A DNA stretch of 64,000 nucleotides. Source: Lentzea guizhouensis. GTDB lineage: Bacteria > Actinomycetota > Actinomycetes > Mycobacteriales > Pseudonocardiaceae. Position 1 is the first letter of the stretch; the number at the start of each line of letters is the position of its first letter. This document shows positions 52,799 to 61,458 of the stretch, in pieces. The stretch spans positions 6,324,001 through 6,388,000 of the forward strand of contig NZ_CP016793.1 in NCBI RefSeq assembly GCF_001701025.1, read 5' to 3'. The notes under the pieces are model-generated. The model worked only from the letters and a program-made list of their open reading frames with translations, did not search any database and was not told the origin of the DNA. The translations under genes were made by a program, and so were the position numbers.

Positions 52799-52836
52799 CG
52801 AGGGCCGGCTCGGCGGAATGTCCGAGCCGGCCCTCG
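52799..52836 (-). terminator. Strong terminator hairpin after the nSTAND gene
   Basis: A perfect 15-bp stem, CGAGGGCCGGCTCGG (52799-52813) with its complement (52822-52836), closes an 8-base loop 25 bases beyond the nSTAND stop and about 190 bases before the channel gene start on the same strand. It is the strongest hairpin seen in the window and should largely separate the two transcripts. Confidence 0.75.
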
Positions 52837-52861
52837 AAGTCCTGCGTCGTTCTGCAGCGAG

Positions 52862-55663
52862 TCACGCCGTGCACGGCATGGGCAGCCGGGGTGGGCTGCC
52901 GAAGTGTCGCTGCCACTGCTCGTCGGTCGGGCGAGCCGCGCTGAGCATCCGACACGCGTCGGCGTTGGCGCCCTCGTGGTCGAGGTGCCACTGGTACTCG
53001 TTGTTGTCCTCGTCAACGGCGAGCAAGGAGCTGCCGTCCGGCGCCCACAGCAGCGCGACGGTGGTGGGGGTGCGGGAGTCGAGATCGGCGCCCTTCGTCA
53101 GGCGCTCTTCGGAGTTCCGGTACCAGGGGGTGATCTTCCCCTCGCCGGCGGTGATGACGGTTCTTCCGTCGGAGCTCGCGCTGATCGCGGTGATCGGGCC
53201 GGAATGGGCCTGCACCACCGCGAACGGCCGAGCGGGGTGCTCGCCGAGCTCCCACAGCTGCAGCTCGCCGGTGGCGGTGCCGACCACCAGGTCGGCGCCT
53301 GCGTCCGCCACGACTGCGGACGAGGCGTTCGGCACCCGTGCCTCGAGCCGCATCTGCGGTTCCGCGGGCTTGTCGACGTCCCACACCCGGACGATGTCCT
53401 GCTCGACGGTCACCAGGTAGTAGCCGGTGAAGATGCCTCGCGCACCTGGGATCGTCGCACCGCGTTGTGGGGCCGAGGAGTTGGTCACGTCCCAGAGCAC
53501 GGTCGTGCCACCCTCTTCCTCTGCCGCGAGAAGCCGCCTGCTGCTGATCACGTCGAACGCGGTCCTCGTGAACCGGCCGGGCAGGGTGGCGACCGTCCGG
53601 TGAGTGGTGCGATCGGACAGCCGCACGACCTGCTGGTCGTCGACAAGCGCGAACAGCTGACCTCCAGCGCTCATGCTGGCGTGCGTGACGTTGAGGTACA
53701 TGTCCATGTTGCGGAGTTGTCGGTCAACGAGCAGAGCGGTTCCTCGGACCTGTTTGCCGCTGTTCCGGCCGCCGGTGAAGGACGGCAGGCCGTAGTCGGT
53801 GAGCACCTTGTGCGGTGCGGCCAGTCTTTCGGACGTCGCTGTCGCCAAGGTGCTGACCAAAGTGGTGCCGGCTCGCTGGGTGGGGTCGAGCCGGTAGCCG
53901 GCGAGTGCGACGTAGGCGGCCATGCTGGGAGCGGTGTCCCGCATCTTCACCGCCTCGGTGACCGCCCACTCCGCCAGCTCGGCGTTGCGGTTGCCCGAAC
54001 CGTCTATTGTGGACTGGACCGCCGCTCCGTCGATCACGAGCACGGCGGTCAACAGTGCTGCCTGGAGCAGAACGGTCGCGCGGCGCCGGTGCCGGGAACG
54101 CCGCTGCCGCGTGTAGGCGCGTTCGTCCGCGGCGACGCTCTCGTCCAGGAACCGTTGCTCCGCCTTGTTGAGCGGCGCGTTGGCGTCCCAGGCCCAGTCT
54201 GCGACCGCGGTGAGGCGAGCACCGCGGAGCAGGCTGTCGGGATCGCGGCCGTGACGCTCCCAGGTCGCCGTGGCGTCGGTGAGTTCGCGGTGCAGGCGCT
54301 GCCCGTCGCGATCCTCGGCGAGCCAGCCGCTGAGCCGTGGCCAGGCGCGGATCAGAGCTTCGTGGGTGATCTCGACGTCGTCTTGGGTGCGGGTGACCAG
54401 CCGCGCGTCGGTGAGCTCGTCGAGCACGGTGACGTCGTCGATCTCGGTCAGGGTGACTCGGCGTTTGGTGTCCTCGGTGCCGTCGCCGAGTGCGCACAAC
54501 CGCAAGAACAGAGCTCTAGCGGCTTCTTGCTGGTGCTGGTCAAGCGCGTCGAACGTTGCCTCGGCCGTCTGCACGAGCGCGCCGCGGATGCCGCCTGCTG
54601 CGTCGAAAGCGGCGACGGTCAAGGTGTTGCCCTGGCGCCTGCGCCACGTCTCCAGCAACGCGTGGGACAGCAGCGGCAGCACGCCCGCTTCGCCGTGCGT
54701 CTCGGCGACCAGCGTCGTGACCAGCGCACCCTCGACCGTGCACTCCGCTGTCCGTGCGGGACCGGTGATCGCGCGGCGCAGCTCGTCCGCGCTCATCGGG
54801 GTGACCGTGACCATCGCGTCCTGCCAGGCCGCCACCAGGTCTGCGTGCAGGGTGCACCGCGCGTAGAAGTCGGCCCTCACCCCGATCACGACCCTGCACC
54901 GGCTCTGCTCACCGTGCGCGGCTGTGATCAACGCAGTCAGGAACGCCACCCGCTCGTCCGCGTCCCGGCACAGTGTGAAGACCTCCTCGAACTGGTCGAC
55001 GACCAGCACGAGCTGCGCATCGGCCGGTCCCGCAGCGAGCGCCTGCCGGACGAGAACGCCCAGCGACCCGGGATCCTCCTTCAGCTCGCGGAACGCTTCC
55101 GGGGCGCTGAACCCGAGGCGCGCGGACAGGTGCACCGCGCACTCCTCCAGCGGATGCGCGCCCGGCGTGAACACCACGACGGGACCGGGCAGGTGCGGGA
55201 CGAGCCCGGCACGCAGAACCGACGACTTCCCCGACCCGGACGGGCCGAACACCGCGACGAACCGGCGCCCGCCCAGGCGACCGGCGATGTTCGCGATCAG
55301 TGCTTCCCGCCCGAAGAACCGGTCGGCGTCCTCCACCTCGTACGCCGACAACCCCGGATAGGGTCCTTTCCCGGTGTTGTCCGGTGCCGCTGGAGCGCTG
55401 AGCTCCGCCGCGATCGAACGCCACCGCTGCTCCCATTCGGCGGGATCTGCGCCACAGGCCCTGACGAACGCGATCGTGACGGCAAGACTCGGCAGCCGTT
55501 TGCCTCCGGCCGCGTCCGACAGCGTCGTCGACGAGAAATGTGCGCGTTTCGCCATCTCCCGGTAAGGCGGTTTTCCTGCTTTTTCCCGCAGTTGTCGCAG
55601 ATCAGCCGCGAATTCCACCAGAGCGGTCCCATCACGCTCCAGCGGTTGCTCCTGGCGTGGCAC
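52862..55663 (-). CDS. HTH-nSTAND ATPase-WD40 signalling protein with one membrane helix
   Basis: A 933-residue STAND-class protein. An XRE-like helix-turn-helix lies at about 18-82 (REMAKRAHFSSTTLSDAAGGKRL). The nSTAND P-loop ATPase follows: YPGLSAYEVEDADRFFGRE near 102-120, Walker A GPSGSGKSS at 140-148 and Walker B LVLVVDQFEEVF at 218-229, with the winged-helix part ending VEITHEALIRAWPRL near 430-444. A hydrophobic helix spans 529-550, then degenerate WD40-type repeats (VLWDVTNSS, VRVWDVDKP, LQLWELGEH) run to the C-terminus. Such proteins are ATP-driven switches, often linked to stress or phage sensing. GTG 55663 starts just before the HTH. It lies upstream of the channel gene, same strand, with a terminator between. 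Confidence 0.88.
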   Translation of the reverse strand: MPRQEQPLERDGTALVEFAADLRQLREKAGKPPYREMAKRAHFSSTTLSDAAGGKRLPSLAVTIAFVRACGADPAEWEQRWRSIAAELSAPAAPDNTGKGPYPGLSAYEVEDADRFFGREALIANIAGRLGGRRFVAVFGPSGSGKSSVLRAGLVPHLPGPVVVFTPGAHPLEECAVHLSARLGFSAPEAFRELKEDPGSLGVLVRQALAAGPADAQLVLVVDQFEEVFTLCRDADERVAFLTALITAAHGEQSRCRVVIGVRADFYARCTLHADLVAAWQDAMVTVTPMSADELRRAITGPARTAECTVEGALVTTLVAETHGEAGVLPLLSHALLETWRRRQGNTLTVAAFDAAGGIRGALVQTAEATFDALDQHQQEAARALFLRLCALGDGTEDTKRRVTLTEIDDVTVLDELTDARLVTRTQDDVEITHEALIRAWPRLSGWLAEDRDGQRLHRELTDATATWERHGRDPDSLLRGARLTAVADWAWDANAPLNKAEQRFLDESVAADERAYTRQRRSRHRRRATVLLQAALLTAVLVIDGAAVQSTIDGSGNRNAELAEWAVTEAVKMRDTAPSMAAYVALAGYRLDPTQRAGTTLVSTLATATSERLAAPHKVLTDYGLPSFTGGRNSGKQVRGTALLVDRQLRNMDMYLNVTHASMSAGGQLFALVDDQQVVRLSDRTTHRTVATLPGRFTRTAFDVISSRRLLAAEEEGGTTVLWDVTNSSAPQRGATIPGARGIFTGYYLVTVEQDIVRVWDVDKPAEPQMRLEARVPNASSAVVADAGADLVVGTATGELQLWELGEHPARPFAVVQAHSGPITAISASSDGRTVITAGEGKITPWYRNSEERLTKGADLDSRTPTTVALLWAPDGSSLLAVDEDNNEYQWHLDHEGANADACRMLSAARPTDEQWQRHFGSPPRLPMPCTA

Positions 55664-55695
55664 CTCGCTCAACCCCTTCGAAGAAGCATCACCGA

Positions 55696-55742
55696 TTGTC
55701 CGGGCGTTGTTGTCCGGCGTCCAGCCCGTCGGCGCCGGACAA
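55696..55742. promoter_or_regulatory. Three TTGTCCGG elements upstream of the nSTAND gene
   Basis: TTGTCCGG occurs at 55696-55703 and 55710-55717 (14 bases apart) and in inverse as CCGGACAA at 55735-55742. They lie 33-80 bases upstream of the nSTAND start, in promoter position, and could be read by that protein's own helix-turn-helix or by another regulator. Confidence 0.5.
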
Positions 55743-55894
55743 CGCCGCTGCACTACACCTGGCTTGTCATCTGGTGTGCAGCGCAATGGTTGCGATCGTC
55801 GGCATCGGCACTTCTGTGTATGGCAGAAACTGACGAATCTTCGCAACTTCGGTTCGAATGAGCGGGGTGGTCGATGTGAATCGGAGAGGGGTGG

Positions 55895-56275
55895 TCAGGC
55901 GGAGTGGCCGAGCAGTCGAATCGCGTTCTCCGAAGGCGACCCCTCGGCCGTTGTGACGACGGTGAGCGACTCTTCATGGACAGCTCGCCGATCAACGAGG
56001 CCAGCAGGGCGTCCTCGGGATGGCGGCCCGCGACGAGCAGCAGGTTGCCGACCACCGGCCAGGGCGTCGAGGACGGCGTCGGAGGCGTTGACCGACTGCC
56101 CCTGTTCGAGGCGCGTGTAGTAGGACACGCTCACACCTGCCAGGTGCGCGAGCTCCTCGCGGCGCAGGCCCACGACCCGCCGGCGTTCGTGGAACTCCGG
56201 CAGCCCGACGTCTTCTGGACGAACTCGCGCCCGCCGTGCCCGCAAGAACTCGCCCAACTGGCCGGTGCCACCCAT
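55895..56275 (-). pseudogene. Decayed XRE/MmyB-type regulator
   Basis: ATG 56275 opens a good XRE start: GQLGEFLRARRARVRPEDVGL, RRRVVGLRREELAHLAGVSVSYYTRLEQGQ, up to VLDALA near residue 70. The normal MmyB ligand domain of about 200 residues is then missing. A neighbouring frame shows VAGRHPEDALLASLIGELSMKS, a middle piece of that domain, and the original frame ends ESLTVVTTAEGSPSENAIRLL, its usual C-terminus. So a large internal deletion and at least two frame changes have occurred. A short HTH protein of 126 residues could still be made. It is divergent from the MBL hydrolase gene, which it may once have controlled. Confidence 0.75.
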
Positions 56276-56405
56276 TCCGCCAGTGTGCGCGGCGCGCGGC
56301 CGGCGAGCCTGACCCCGCGAGGGATAGGCAGGAGCGGGTCTGGCTGACACCGCGCGACCGCCAGCAGGCTTGCCGCAACACCGGCAAACCCGAGCGGGAG
56401 ATGAC

Positions 56406-57308
56406 GTGCAGGAGATCGTGCTGGGTGACGTCACCGTCACCCGAGTCACCGAGTACTACGGCTCGGTCGACATGTCGCCGAAGACCTTCTTCCCCGAGAG
56501 CCCCGAAAGTGCGTGGCGCGAGCACGAACACTGGCTCGCCCCCGACTTCGTCGACCTGGAGACCGGCGTCTGCGTCTCCGCGATCCAGACCTGGGTCCTG
56601 CGCAGCGGGGGCAGGACGATCCTGGTCGACACCGGCGTCGGCAACCACAAGGAACGGCCCTACTCCCCGGTGTGGAGCCACCTGAACACCGGCTTCCTCG
56701 GCAACCTCGAACGCGCCGGGGTGCGGCCACAGGACGTCGACCTGGTGGTCAACACCCACCTGCACGTCGACCACGTCGGCTGGAACACCTACCTCGACGA
56801 CCGGACCTGGGTGCCGACCTTCCCCAACGCCACCTACCTCATGCCCAAGGCCGACTTCGACTTCTGGAACCCGGCCAACGGCCACCGGCCGAATCTGGGC
56901 CGTGGCAACCAGAACGTCTTCGAGGACAGCGTCGCCCCGGTGCACGAGGCCGGTCTCACGCTGCTGTGGGAGGGCAGCCACCGGATCGACGGGAACCTCG
57001 CGCTGGAGCTCGCGCCGGGGCACACGCCCGGTTCCTCCGTGCTCACCCTCGACTCAGGCGGCGACCGCGCGTTGTTCGTCGGCGACCTGCTGCACACCGC
57101 CCTGCAGCTCGTCGAGCCCGACACGAACAGCTGCTTCTGCGAGGACCCGGCGGAGGCCAGGGCGACGCGGCGGCGGCTGCTCGGCCGGGCTGCGGACGAG
57201 AACGCGCTCGTCATCCCCGCCCACCTCGGCGGGCACGGCGGCGCGGAGGTCGTCCGCGAAGGCGGCAAGTTCGCCATCAAGACCTGGGCGCCGTTCGCCC
57301 GTCTCTGA
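56406..57308 (+). CDS. Metallo-beta-lactamase-fold hydrolase
   Basis: A 300-residue MBL-fold enzyme. The metal motif THLHVDHVGWN near 115-125, the following His in LAPGHTPGSSV near 200, the bridging Asp in ALFVGDLLHT near 223 and the last His in VIPAHLGGHG near 270 complete a two-metal site. ILVDTGVGNHKE near 76 is the usual lead strand. Start GTG 56406 has GGGAG 6 bases upstream; the frame opens earlier without a site. It resembles lactonase/arylesterase-type members and is followed 20 bases later by a carboxylesterase, so the pair may degrade an ester or lactone. Confidence 0.87.
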   Translation: MQEIVLGDVTVTRVTEYYGSVDMSPKTFFPESPESAWREHEHWLAPDFVDLETGVCVSAIQTWVLRSGGRTILVDTGVGNHKERPYSPVWSHLNTGFLGNLERAGVRPQDVDLVVNTHLHVDHVGWNTYLDDRTWVPTFPNATYLMPKADFDFWNPANGHRPNLGRGNQNVFEDSVAPVHEAGLTLLWEGSHRIDGNLALELAPGHTPGSSVLTLDSGGDRALFVGDLLHTALQLVEPDTNSCFCEDPAEARATRRRLLGRAADENALVIPAHLGGHGGAEVVREGGKFAIKTWAPFARL

Positions 57309-57328
57309 CCGAAGAACAGGAGGAACGG

Positions 57329-58747
57329 GTGTCCCACCCGATCGTCACCACCACCGAAGGCGCCGTCCGAGGTCGTGCCACCGAGCACGCGCACGTCTTC
57401 CTCGACATCCCCTACGCGGCACCACCGACCGGCGCGGCCAGGTTCGCCGCTCCGGCGCCCCACGCGTCCTGGCCCGACGTCCGGGACGGCACCCGGCCGG
57501 GACCGACTGCTCCCCAGCCGCACCGCGACGGGTTCGGCGCCCTGGACATGTCCGTCTACTTCGGACCCGGCTGGGTGCGCGGCGACGACTACCTCACCGT
57601 CAACGTGTGGGCGCCACCGCGGGCCACGCGCAGCCCGGTCATGGTTTTCGTGCACGGTGGTGGTTTCATCACCGGCTCCACCGGGTCCGAGCTCTACGAC
57701 GGCACGTCGTTCGCCCGCGACGGCGTGGTGCTCGTGACCCTGAACTACCGGCTCGGCATCCCCGGCTTCCTCGACCTGCCCGGCGCGCCGCCCAACCGCG
57801 GGATGCTCGACGTCGTGGCCGCGCTGCGCTGGGTCAGGCGCAACATCGAGGCGTTCGGAGGCGATCCGGGCAACGTCACGCTGTTCGGCCAGTCGGCGGG
57901 CGCGACGATCGTCGGTGGCGTGCTGGCCGGCTCCGGGGCGAGCGGCCTGTTCCACCGCGCCATCGTGCAGAGCGGCAGCGGTCTGGGCGCTTTCTCCCCG
58001 GAGCAGGCGGCACGGGTGACCGCCGCGGCGGCCACCGCACTCGGCGTCGAACCGGCGACGGCGGACTTCGCCCGGATCTCGGACGAGGACTTCGTCGAGG
58101 TGCTGCGCGAGCTCGGTGGGCTGGACCTGGCGACGAGCACCCGGTTCGACCCGTTGCTCGGCCTCAGCCCGTTCAGCCTGGTCCTCGACCGGCAACCGGC
58201 CGAAGCCGTGGCCGCGGGTGCCGGTGCGGAGGTTGCGTTGATGGTCGGCACGAACACCGAGGAGGGCAACCTCTACCTGGTACCGCAGGGAAATCTGGCT
58301 AGTTCGACCGAGGAGGACGTGTTGGGCGTGGCCGCGCGGATGCACCGCGATCCGGCCGTGCTGGTGGAGCGGTTCCGTGCACGGCATCCAGGGGCGAGCG
58401 CGGGGGAGCTGCGTTCAGCGCTTGTGGGCGAAGCCCTGTTCGGCGCCGGTAGCCGCCGGCTCGCTGAGGCACACGCAGCCCGTGCTCACACCTACGAGTT
58501 CGCCTGGCGATCGTCTGCAGTGGACGGTCTGCTCGGGGCTGCTCACACGGTGGAGCTGCCGTACGTGTTCGACTGCCTCGACCTCCCCGCCCTGCGCGGC
58601 CCTCGCGGACTGCTCGGCCCGGCGGAACCTCCCGCGGAGCTGGCGGCACAGGTGCACGGGGCGTGGGTGAGCTTCGCCCGCAGCGGGGACCCCGGCTGGC
58701 CCGCAACACGGACACACCGCTTCACCGGGCCGTACGGCGGTTCGTGA
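57329..58747 (+). CDS. Type-B carboxylesterase
   Basis: A 472-residue alpha/beta-hydrolase of the carboxylesterase/para-nitrobenzyl esterase family. The oxyanion region is VFVHGGGFITGS near 109-120, the nucleophile elbow TLFGQSAGATIVGG near 189-202, the acid Glu in VGTNTEEGNLYL near 306-317 and the catalytic His in GAAHTVELPYVF near 408-419. There is no signal peptide, so it acts in the cytoplasm. Start GTG 57329 behind AGGAGGA; the frame is open far upstream. It probably shares a transcript with the MBL-fold gene. A related esterase begins at the right window edge. Confidence 0.9.
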   Translation: MSHPIVTTTEGAVRGRATEHAHVFLDIPYAAPPTGAARFAAPAPHASWPDVRDGTRPGPTAPQPHRDGFGALDMSVYFGPGWVRGDDYLTVNVWAPPRATRSPVMVFVHGGGFITGSTGSELYDGTSFARDGVVLVTLNYRLGIPGFLDLPGAPPNRGMLDVVAALRWVRRNIEAFGGDPGNVTLFGQSAGATIVGGVLAGSGASGLFHRAIVQSGSGLGAFSPEQAARVTAAAATALGVEPATADFARISDEDFVEVLRELGGLDLATSTRFDPLLGLSPFSLVLDRQPAEAVAAGAGAEVALMVGTNTEEGNLYLVPQGNLASSTEEDVLGVAARMHRDPAVLVERFRARHPGASAGELRSALVGEALFGAGSRRLAEAHAARAHTYEFAWRSSAVDGLLGAAHTVELPYVFDCLDLPALRGPRGLLGPAEPPAELAAQVHGAWVSFARSGDPGWPATRTHRFTGPYGGS

Positions 58748-58829
58748 TCGACCTGCTTCGCCCGCGTGTAGCGAGCCCGGCTGACGGGCACTCCTCCACA
58801 GGACCGGACCTGCTTCCTGGGGGAGTGGA

Positions 58830-59129
58830 ATGCGCCTGAACTTCAGCAGGAGGCTCGAACTGGCCGAGGACGCCGACCCCGGCCGCTTCCCGACGGAGGG
58901 GGCGCGGCGCCGGGCCATCGGCTTCGACCGCTGGGCGGGCCGTCACCCGGTGCTGATCACGCTGTTGTTCGGCGCGGGCCTGAGTGTCCTGCTGTGGCTG
59001 GCCTTGCCGGACGTCGACGACGACAGGTTCGTCTTCCGTCTGGTCGGTTACCTGGTGGCCGTGGTCGGCGCGATGGTGATGGCCGCCCGGATGGCCCTGA
59101 AGGCGAGGAAGAAGTACTACCGCCGTTGA
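58830..59129 (+). CDS. Small two-helix membrane protein
   Basis: A 99-residue protein with a polar N-terminal 38 residues, hydrophobic helices at about 40-60 (PVLITLLFGAGLSVLLWLAL) and 67-89, and a basic tail KARKKYYRR. A GGGGGAG ribosome site precedes ATG 58830. I do not recognise a family. It follows the esterase by 82 bases. Confidence 0.65.
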   Translation: MRLNFSRRLELAEDADPGRFPTEGARRRAIGFDRWAGRHPVLITLLFGAGLSVLLWLALPDVDDDRFVFRLVGYLVAVVGAMVMAARMALKARKKYYRR

Positions 59130-59329
59130 GGCCGCCACGACCGCTGCCGCGCCGGCCCGAGATCGGCCGCGCCGCCACCGACGAACGCCACCGCATCGCT
59201 CCGCCTGGCAGGCGCCTCGGCGTCCCCTACTCCGTTGACCATCGTGGCCTCGGCGGTTCCGGTGGTGACCGCCATCGTGCTGACCACGGCCAGCCCGGCT
59301 GCGGCCGGCTTGGGAGCGAAGAATTTCAC
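59117..59329 (-). CDS. Possible small secreted peptide
   Basis: A 70-codon frame from GTG 59329 with an AGGGGG site upstream. The first 28 residues (MKFFAPKPAAAGLAVVSTMAVTTGTAEA written as M for GTG, split here) look like a signal peptide; the remainder is Arg/Pro-rich and low in information. Its end overlaps the convergent membrane-protein gene by 13 bases. It may be a real exported peptide or the head of a decayed gene. Confidence 0.35.
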   Translation of the reverse strand: MKFFAPKPAAAGLAVVSTMAVTTGTAEATMVNGVGDAEAPARRSDAVAFVGGGAADLGPARQRSWRPQRR

Positions 59330-59462
59330 GGGTGAATCCCCCTGTTCGGCTTTTCGCGGTTTTCCGCGATGAGGAGATTTCTGAAGCGGTACGTTGTCAG
59401 GCGCCGGGGCGCTGAACGCCTGACGACATCAGGCTGACAACTGGGACCGTTCCGGCGCGTGC

Positions 59463-60008
59463 GTGATCTGGGGGAGGATCAGGTGCCTCGTGGGGAACAA
59501 CCACTGGTTCGGGACGGTTCACCGCTCGTGGATTTCGCCGTTGACCTGCGGCTTCTCCGCGAAGCCGCAGGGCGGCCGTCGTGCGCTGGCGGTGCCGGGT
59601 GACCGGGTGGGCAGGGCGTCGGTGCGGGCGGACGGCAGCGTGCTCGCCGTGCTGCGTCTCGGTGCCGTCACGCTGGAGCTCTGGCGGCTGGACGGGGACC
59701 AACCGTCTGGTCAGCACAACCGAGTCGACACGAACGTGCAGGTGTGGGACATCGGGCGGCGAGACGCGCCGACTCGGGTCACGACCTTCGAGGGCTTCGT
59801 CGGGCAAGCGGCGGCTGTCGGTCATCGACCGGCCGACAACACCTTCGTGGTGGTCGACCAGGATGCGACGGTGTGGCCGCTCCGGACAGACCTGGGGGCT
59901 GCGCGGGCCGAGCTGTGCGCGGAGGCGGAGGCACTGTCAGCCGACGAGTGGGCCCGGTACCTCGCCGGCCTGGAACGGGTGCCGGTGTGCGGACGACAGG
60001 CTCCGTGA
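59463..60008 (+). pseudogene. C-terminal WD40 remnant of a second nSTAND/WD40 protein
   Basis: From about residue 50 the frame shows WD40-type repeats: ASVRADGSVLAVLRLGAVTL, VQVWDIGRRDAPTRVTTFEG, FVVVDQDATVWPLRTD. It ends with AELCAEAEALSADEWARYL and a terminal cysteine segment, the usual tail of actinomycete HTH-nSTAND-WD40 proteins; the same tail pattern (DACRMLSAARPTDEQWQRHF) closes the gene at 52862. The ATPase and HTH parts are missing, and the first 50 codons are unlike any domain. It is best read as the surviving 3' end of a paralogue. Confidence 0.65.
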
Positions 60009-60082
60009 CGCAAGTCCGCGGATCGACTCTTCGGCGAGCACGTGTCGCCGGCCAGAAACCGGACGAGTGAACAGGAGCGGGT

Positions 60083-60484
60083 ATGACCGACGACGTGGCC
60101 AGCCAAGTGATCAAGGCTGAGCAGGATCGGATCCGCTGTCTCCTTGAGGTGGATCGCAGCACTTACGACCGCTTGCACGCCGCGGAGTACCGGTTGTGCA
60201 ACCCGACCGGCGCCGTGTGGACCAAGGCCGAATACCTGGATCTCCTCACCACCGGGCGGGTCGCCTACCGGGAACTGCGGCTGGTCGGCGACGTGGACGC
60301 CGTCGTCGGCACCGACGTCGTCGTCCTGCGCTACCGGTGCGTCATCGAGCTCACCGTCGACGGCGCGGACATCCCGCGGCACGAGGCCTGGCACACCGAC
60401 GTCTACACCAATGCCGGCGGCACGTGGCGTTGTGTCTGGTCGCAAGCCACCGGCATCATGGACCTCCCGTCGGCCGCATCCTGA
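60083..60484 (+). CDS. NTF2-like/SnoaL-type protein (DUF4440-like)
   Basis: A 133-residue protein with the NTF2-like cone fold: helical start VIKAEQDRIRCLLEVDRSTYDRLHAAEYRLCNPTG style, TKAEYLDLLTTG near 50, then long strands (VVVLRYRCVIELTVDG and AWHTDVYTNAGGTWRCVWSQATGI). A GGAGCGG ribosome site precedes ATG 60083. The family includes small-molecule isomerases and binding proteins; the role here is unknown. It stands upstream of a quinone reductase by 101 bases. Confidence 0.8.
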   Translation: MTDDVASQVIKAEQDRIRCLLEVDRSTYDRLHAAEYRLCNPTGAVWTKAEYLDLLTTGRVAYRELRLVGDVDAVVGTDVVVLRYRCVIELTVDGADIPRHEAWHTDVYTNAGGTWRCVWSQATGIMDLPSAAS

Positions 60485-60585
60485 CCCACGGCCACGTGTG
60501 GCCACACCGGGTTGTGGACGCGCGCGCATGAACGTCGAACGTTCGCCTATTCTGCGCGCCGCTGTTCATGGCTTGAAATGCACGT

Positions 60586-61386
60586 ATGACCATCGTTCAT
60601 CCGCCCAAGCCGAACACCGCTTTGTGGGTGTACGCGCACCCGCGCCGTGATTCGCTCAACGACCGCCTCCTGCAAGCCGGGTCGAAGGCGCTGTCGCAGC
60701 GGTACGAGGTGGCGGTGTCGGACCTCTACGCCCAGGGCTTCGATCCCGTGCTGTCTAAGCGCGATTTGGGAGATCTGGGGGAACGCCCCGGCAACATCGC
60801 CGAGTTGGCCGGTGAGGCCTATGCGAGCGGCCAGCTGCCCGTCGACGTCCGTGAGGAGCAGGCCAAGCTCGCGGCGGCCGAGCTGCTCGTGCTGCAGTTC
60901 CCGCTGTGGTGGTACGGGCCGCCGGCGATCCTGAAGGGGTGGTTCGACCGGGTGCTCACGAGCGGGTTCGCCTACGGCGACCTCGACGCCGAGCTCGGCG
61001 TGCCCCGCCGGTACGGCGATGGCGGGCTGGTCGGGCGCAAGGCGCTGGTCGTGGTCACCGCCGGCGAGGACGAGCGCTCCATCGGCCCCCGCGGGATCAG
61101 CGGCGACCTCGACTCCCTGCTCTTCCCGATCACGCACGGCGTTCTCTGGTACGTCGGGATCGAGACACTGGACCTGCACGTGGTCCACGACGCCGACTCG
61201 CTCGGTCCTGAAGCGGTCGAACGGGAGGTCGAGCGCCTGGTGAGCCGGGTCGGCGGCCTCGCTGACGAACGCCCGCGACGGTTCCGGCGCCTGCGCGACG
61301 GCGACTACGCGGCCACGCGCGCACTGCGGGACGACCTGATGCCCGGCCGCACCGATCTGGGGATCCACCTGGCTGACCGCGACTGA
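60586..61386 (+). CDS. NAD(P)H:quinone oxidoreductase, flavodoxin-like fold (NQO1/MdaB type)
   Basis: A 266-residue flavoprotein. The first strand and phosphate loop read ALWVYAHPRRDSLNDRLLQAG near 10-30, SDLYAQGFDPVLSKRDL near 45-61 is the family's substrate-side segment, and LVLQFPLWWYGPPAILKGWFDRVLTSGFAY near 101-130 is the diagnostic NQO/MdaB/KefF-like FAD-binding stretch. It reduces quinones by two electrons with NAD(P)H, limiting redox cycling. No regulator adjoins it. Confidence 0.9.
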   Translation: MTIVHPPKPNTALWVYAHPRRDSLNDRLLQAGSKALSQRYEVAVSDLYAQGFDPVLSKRDLGDLGERPGNIAELAGEAYASGQLPVDVREEQAKLAAAELLVLQFPLWWYGPPAILKGWFDRVLTSGFAYGDLDAELGVPRRYGDGGLVGRKALVVVTAGEDERSIGPRGISGDLDSLLFPITHGVLWYVGIETLDLHVVHDADSLGPEAVEREVERLVSRVGGLADERPRRFRRLRDGDYAATRALRDDLMPGRTDLGIHLADRD

Positions 61387-61458
61387 TCCGGTTCGGCCTC
61401 GGTGCGCCGCCCGCGCGCTCGTTGTGCATCATCAGTGCTGATCCGATAAATCAGAACT

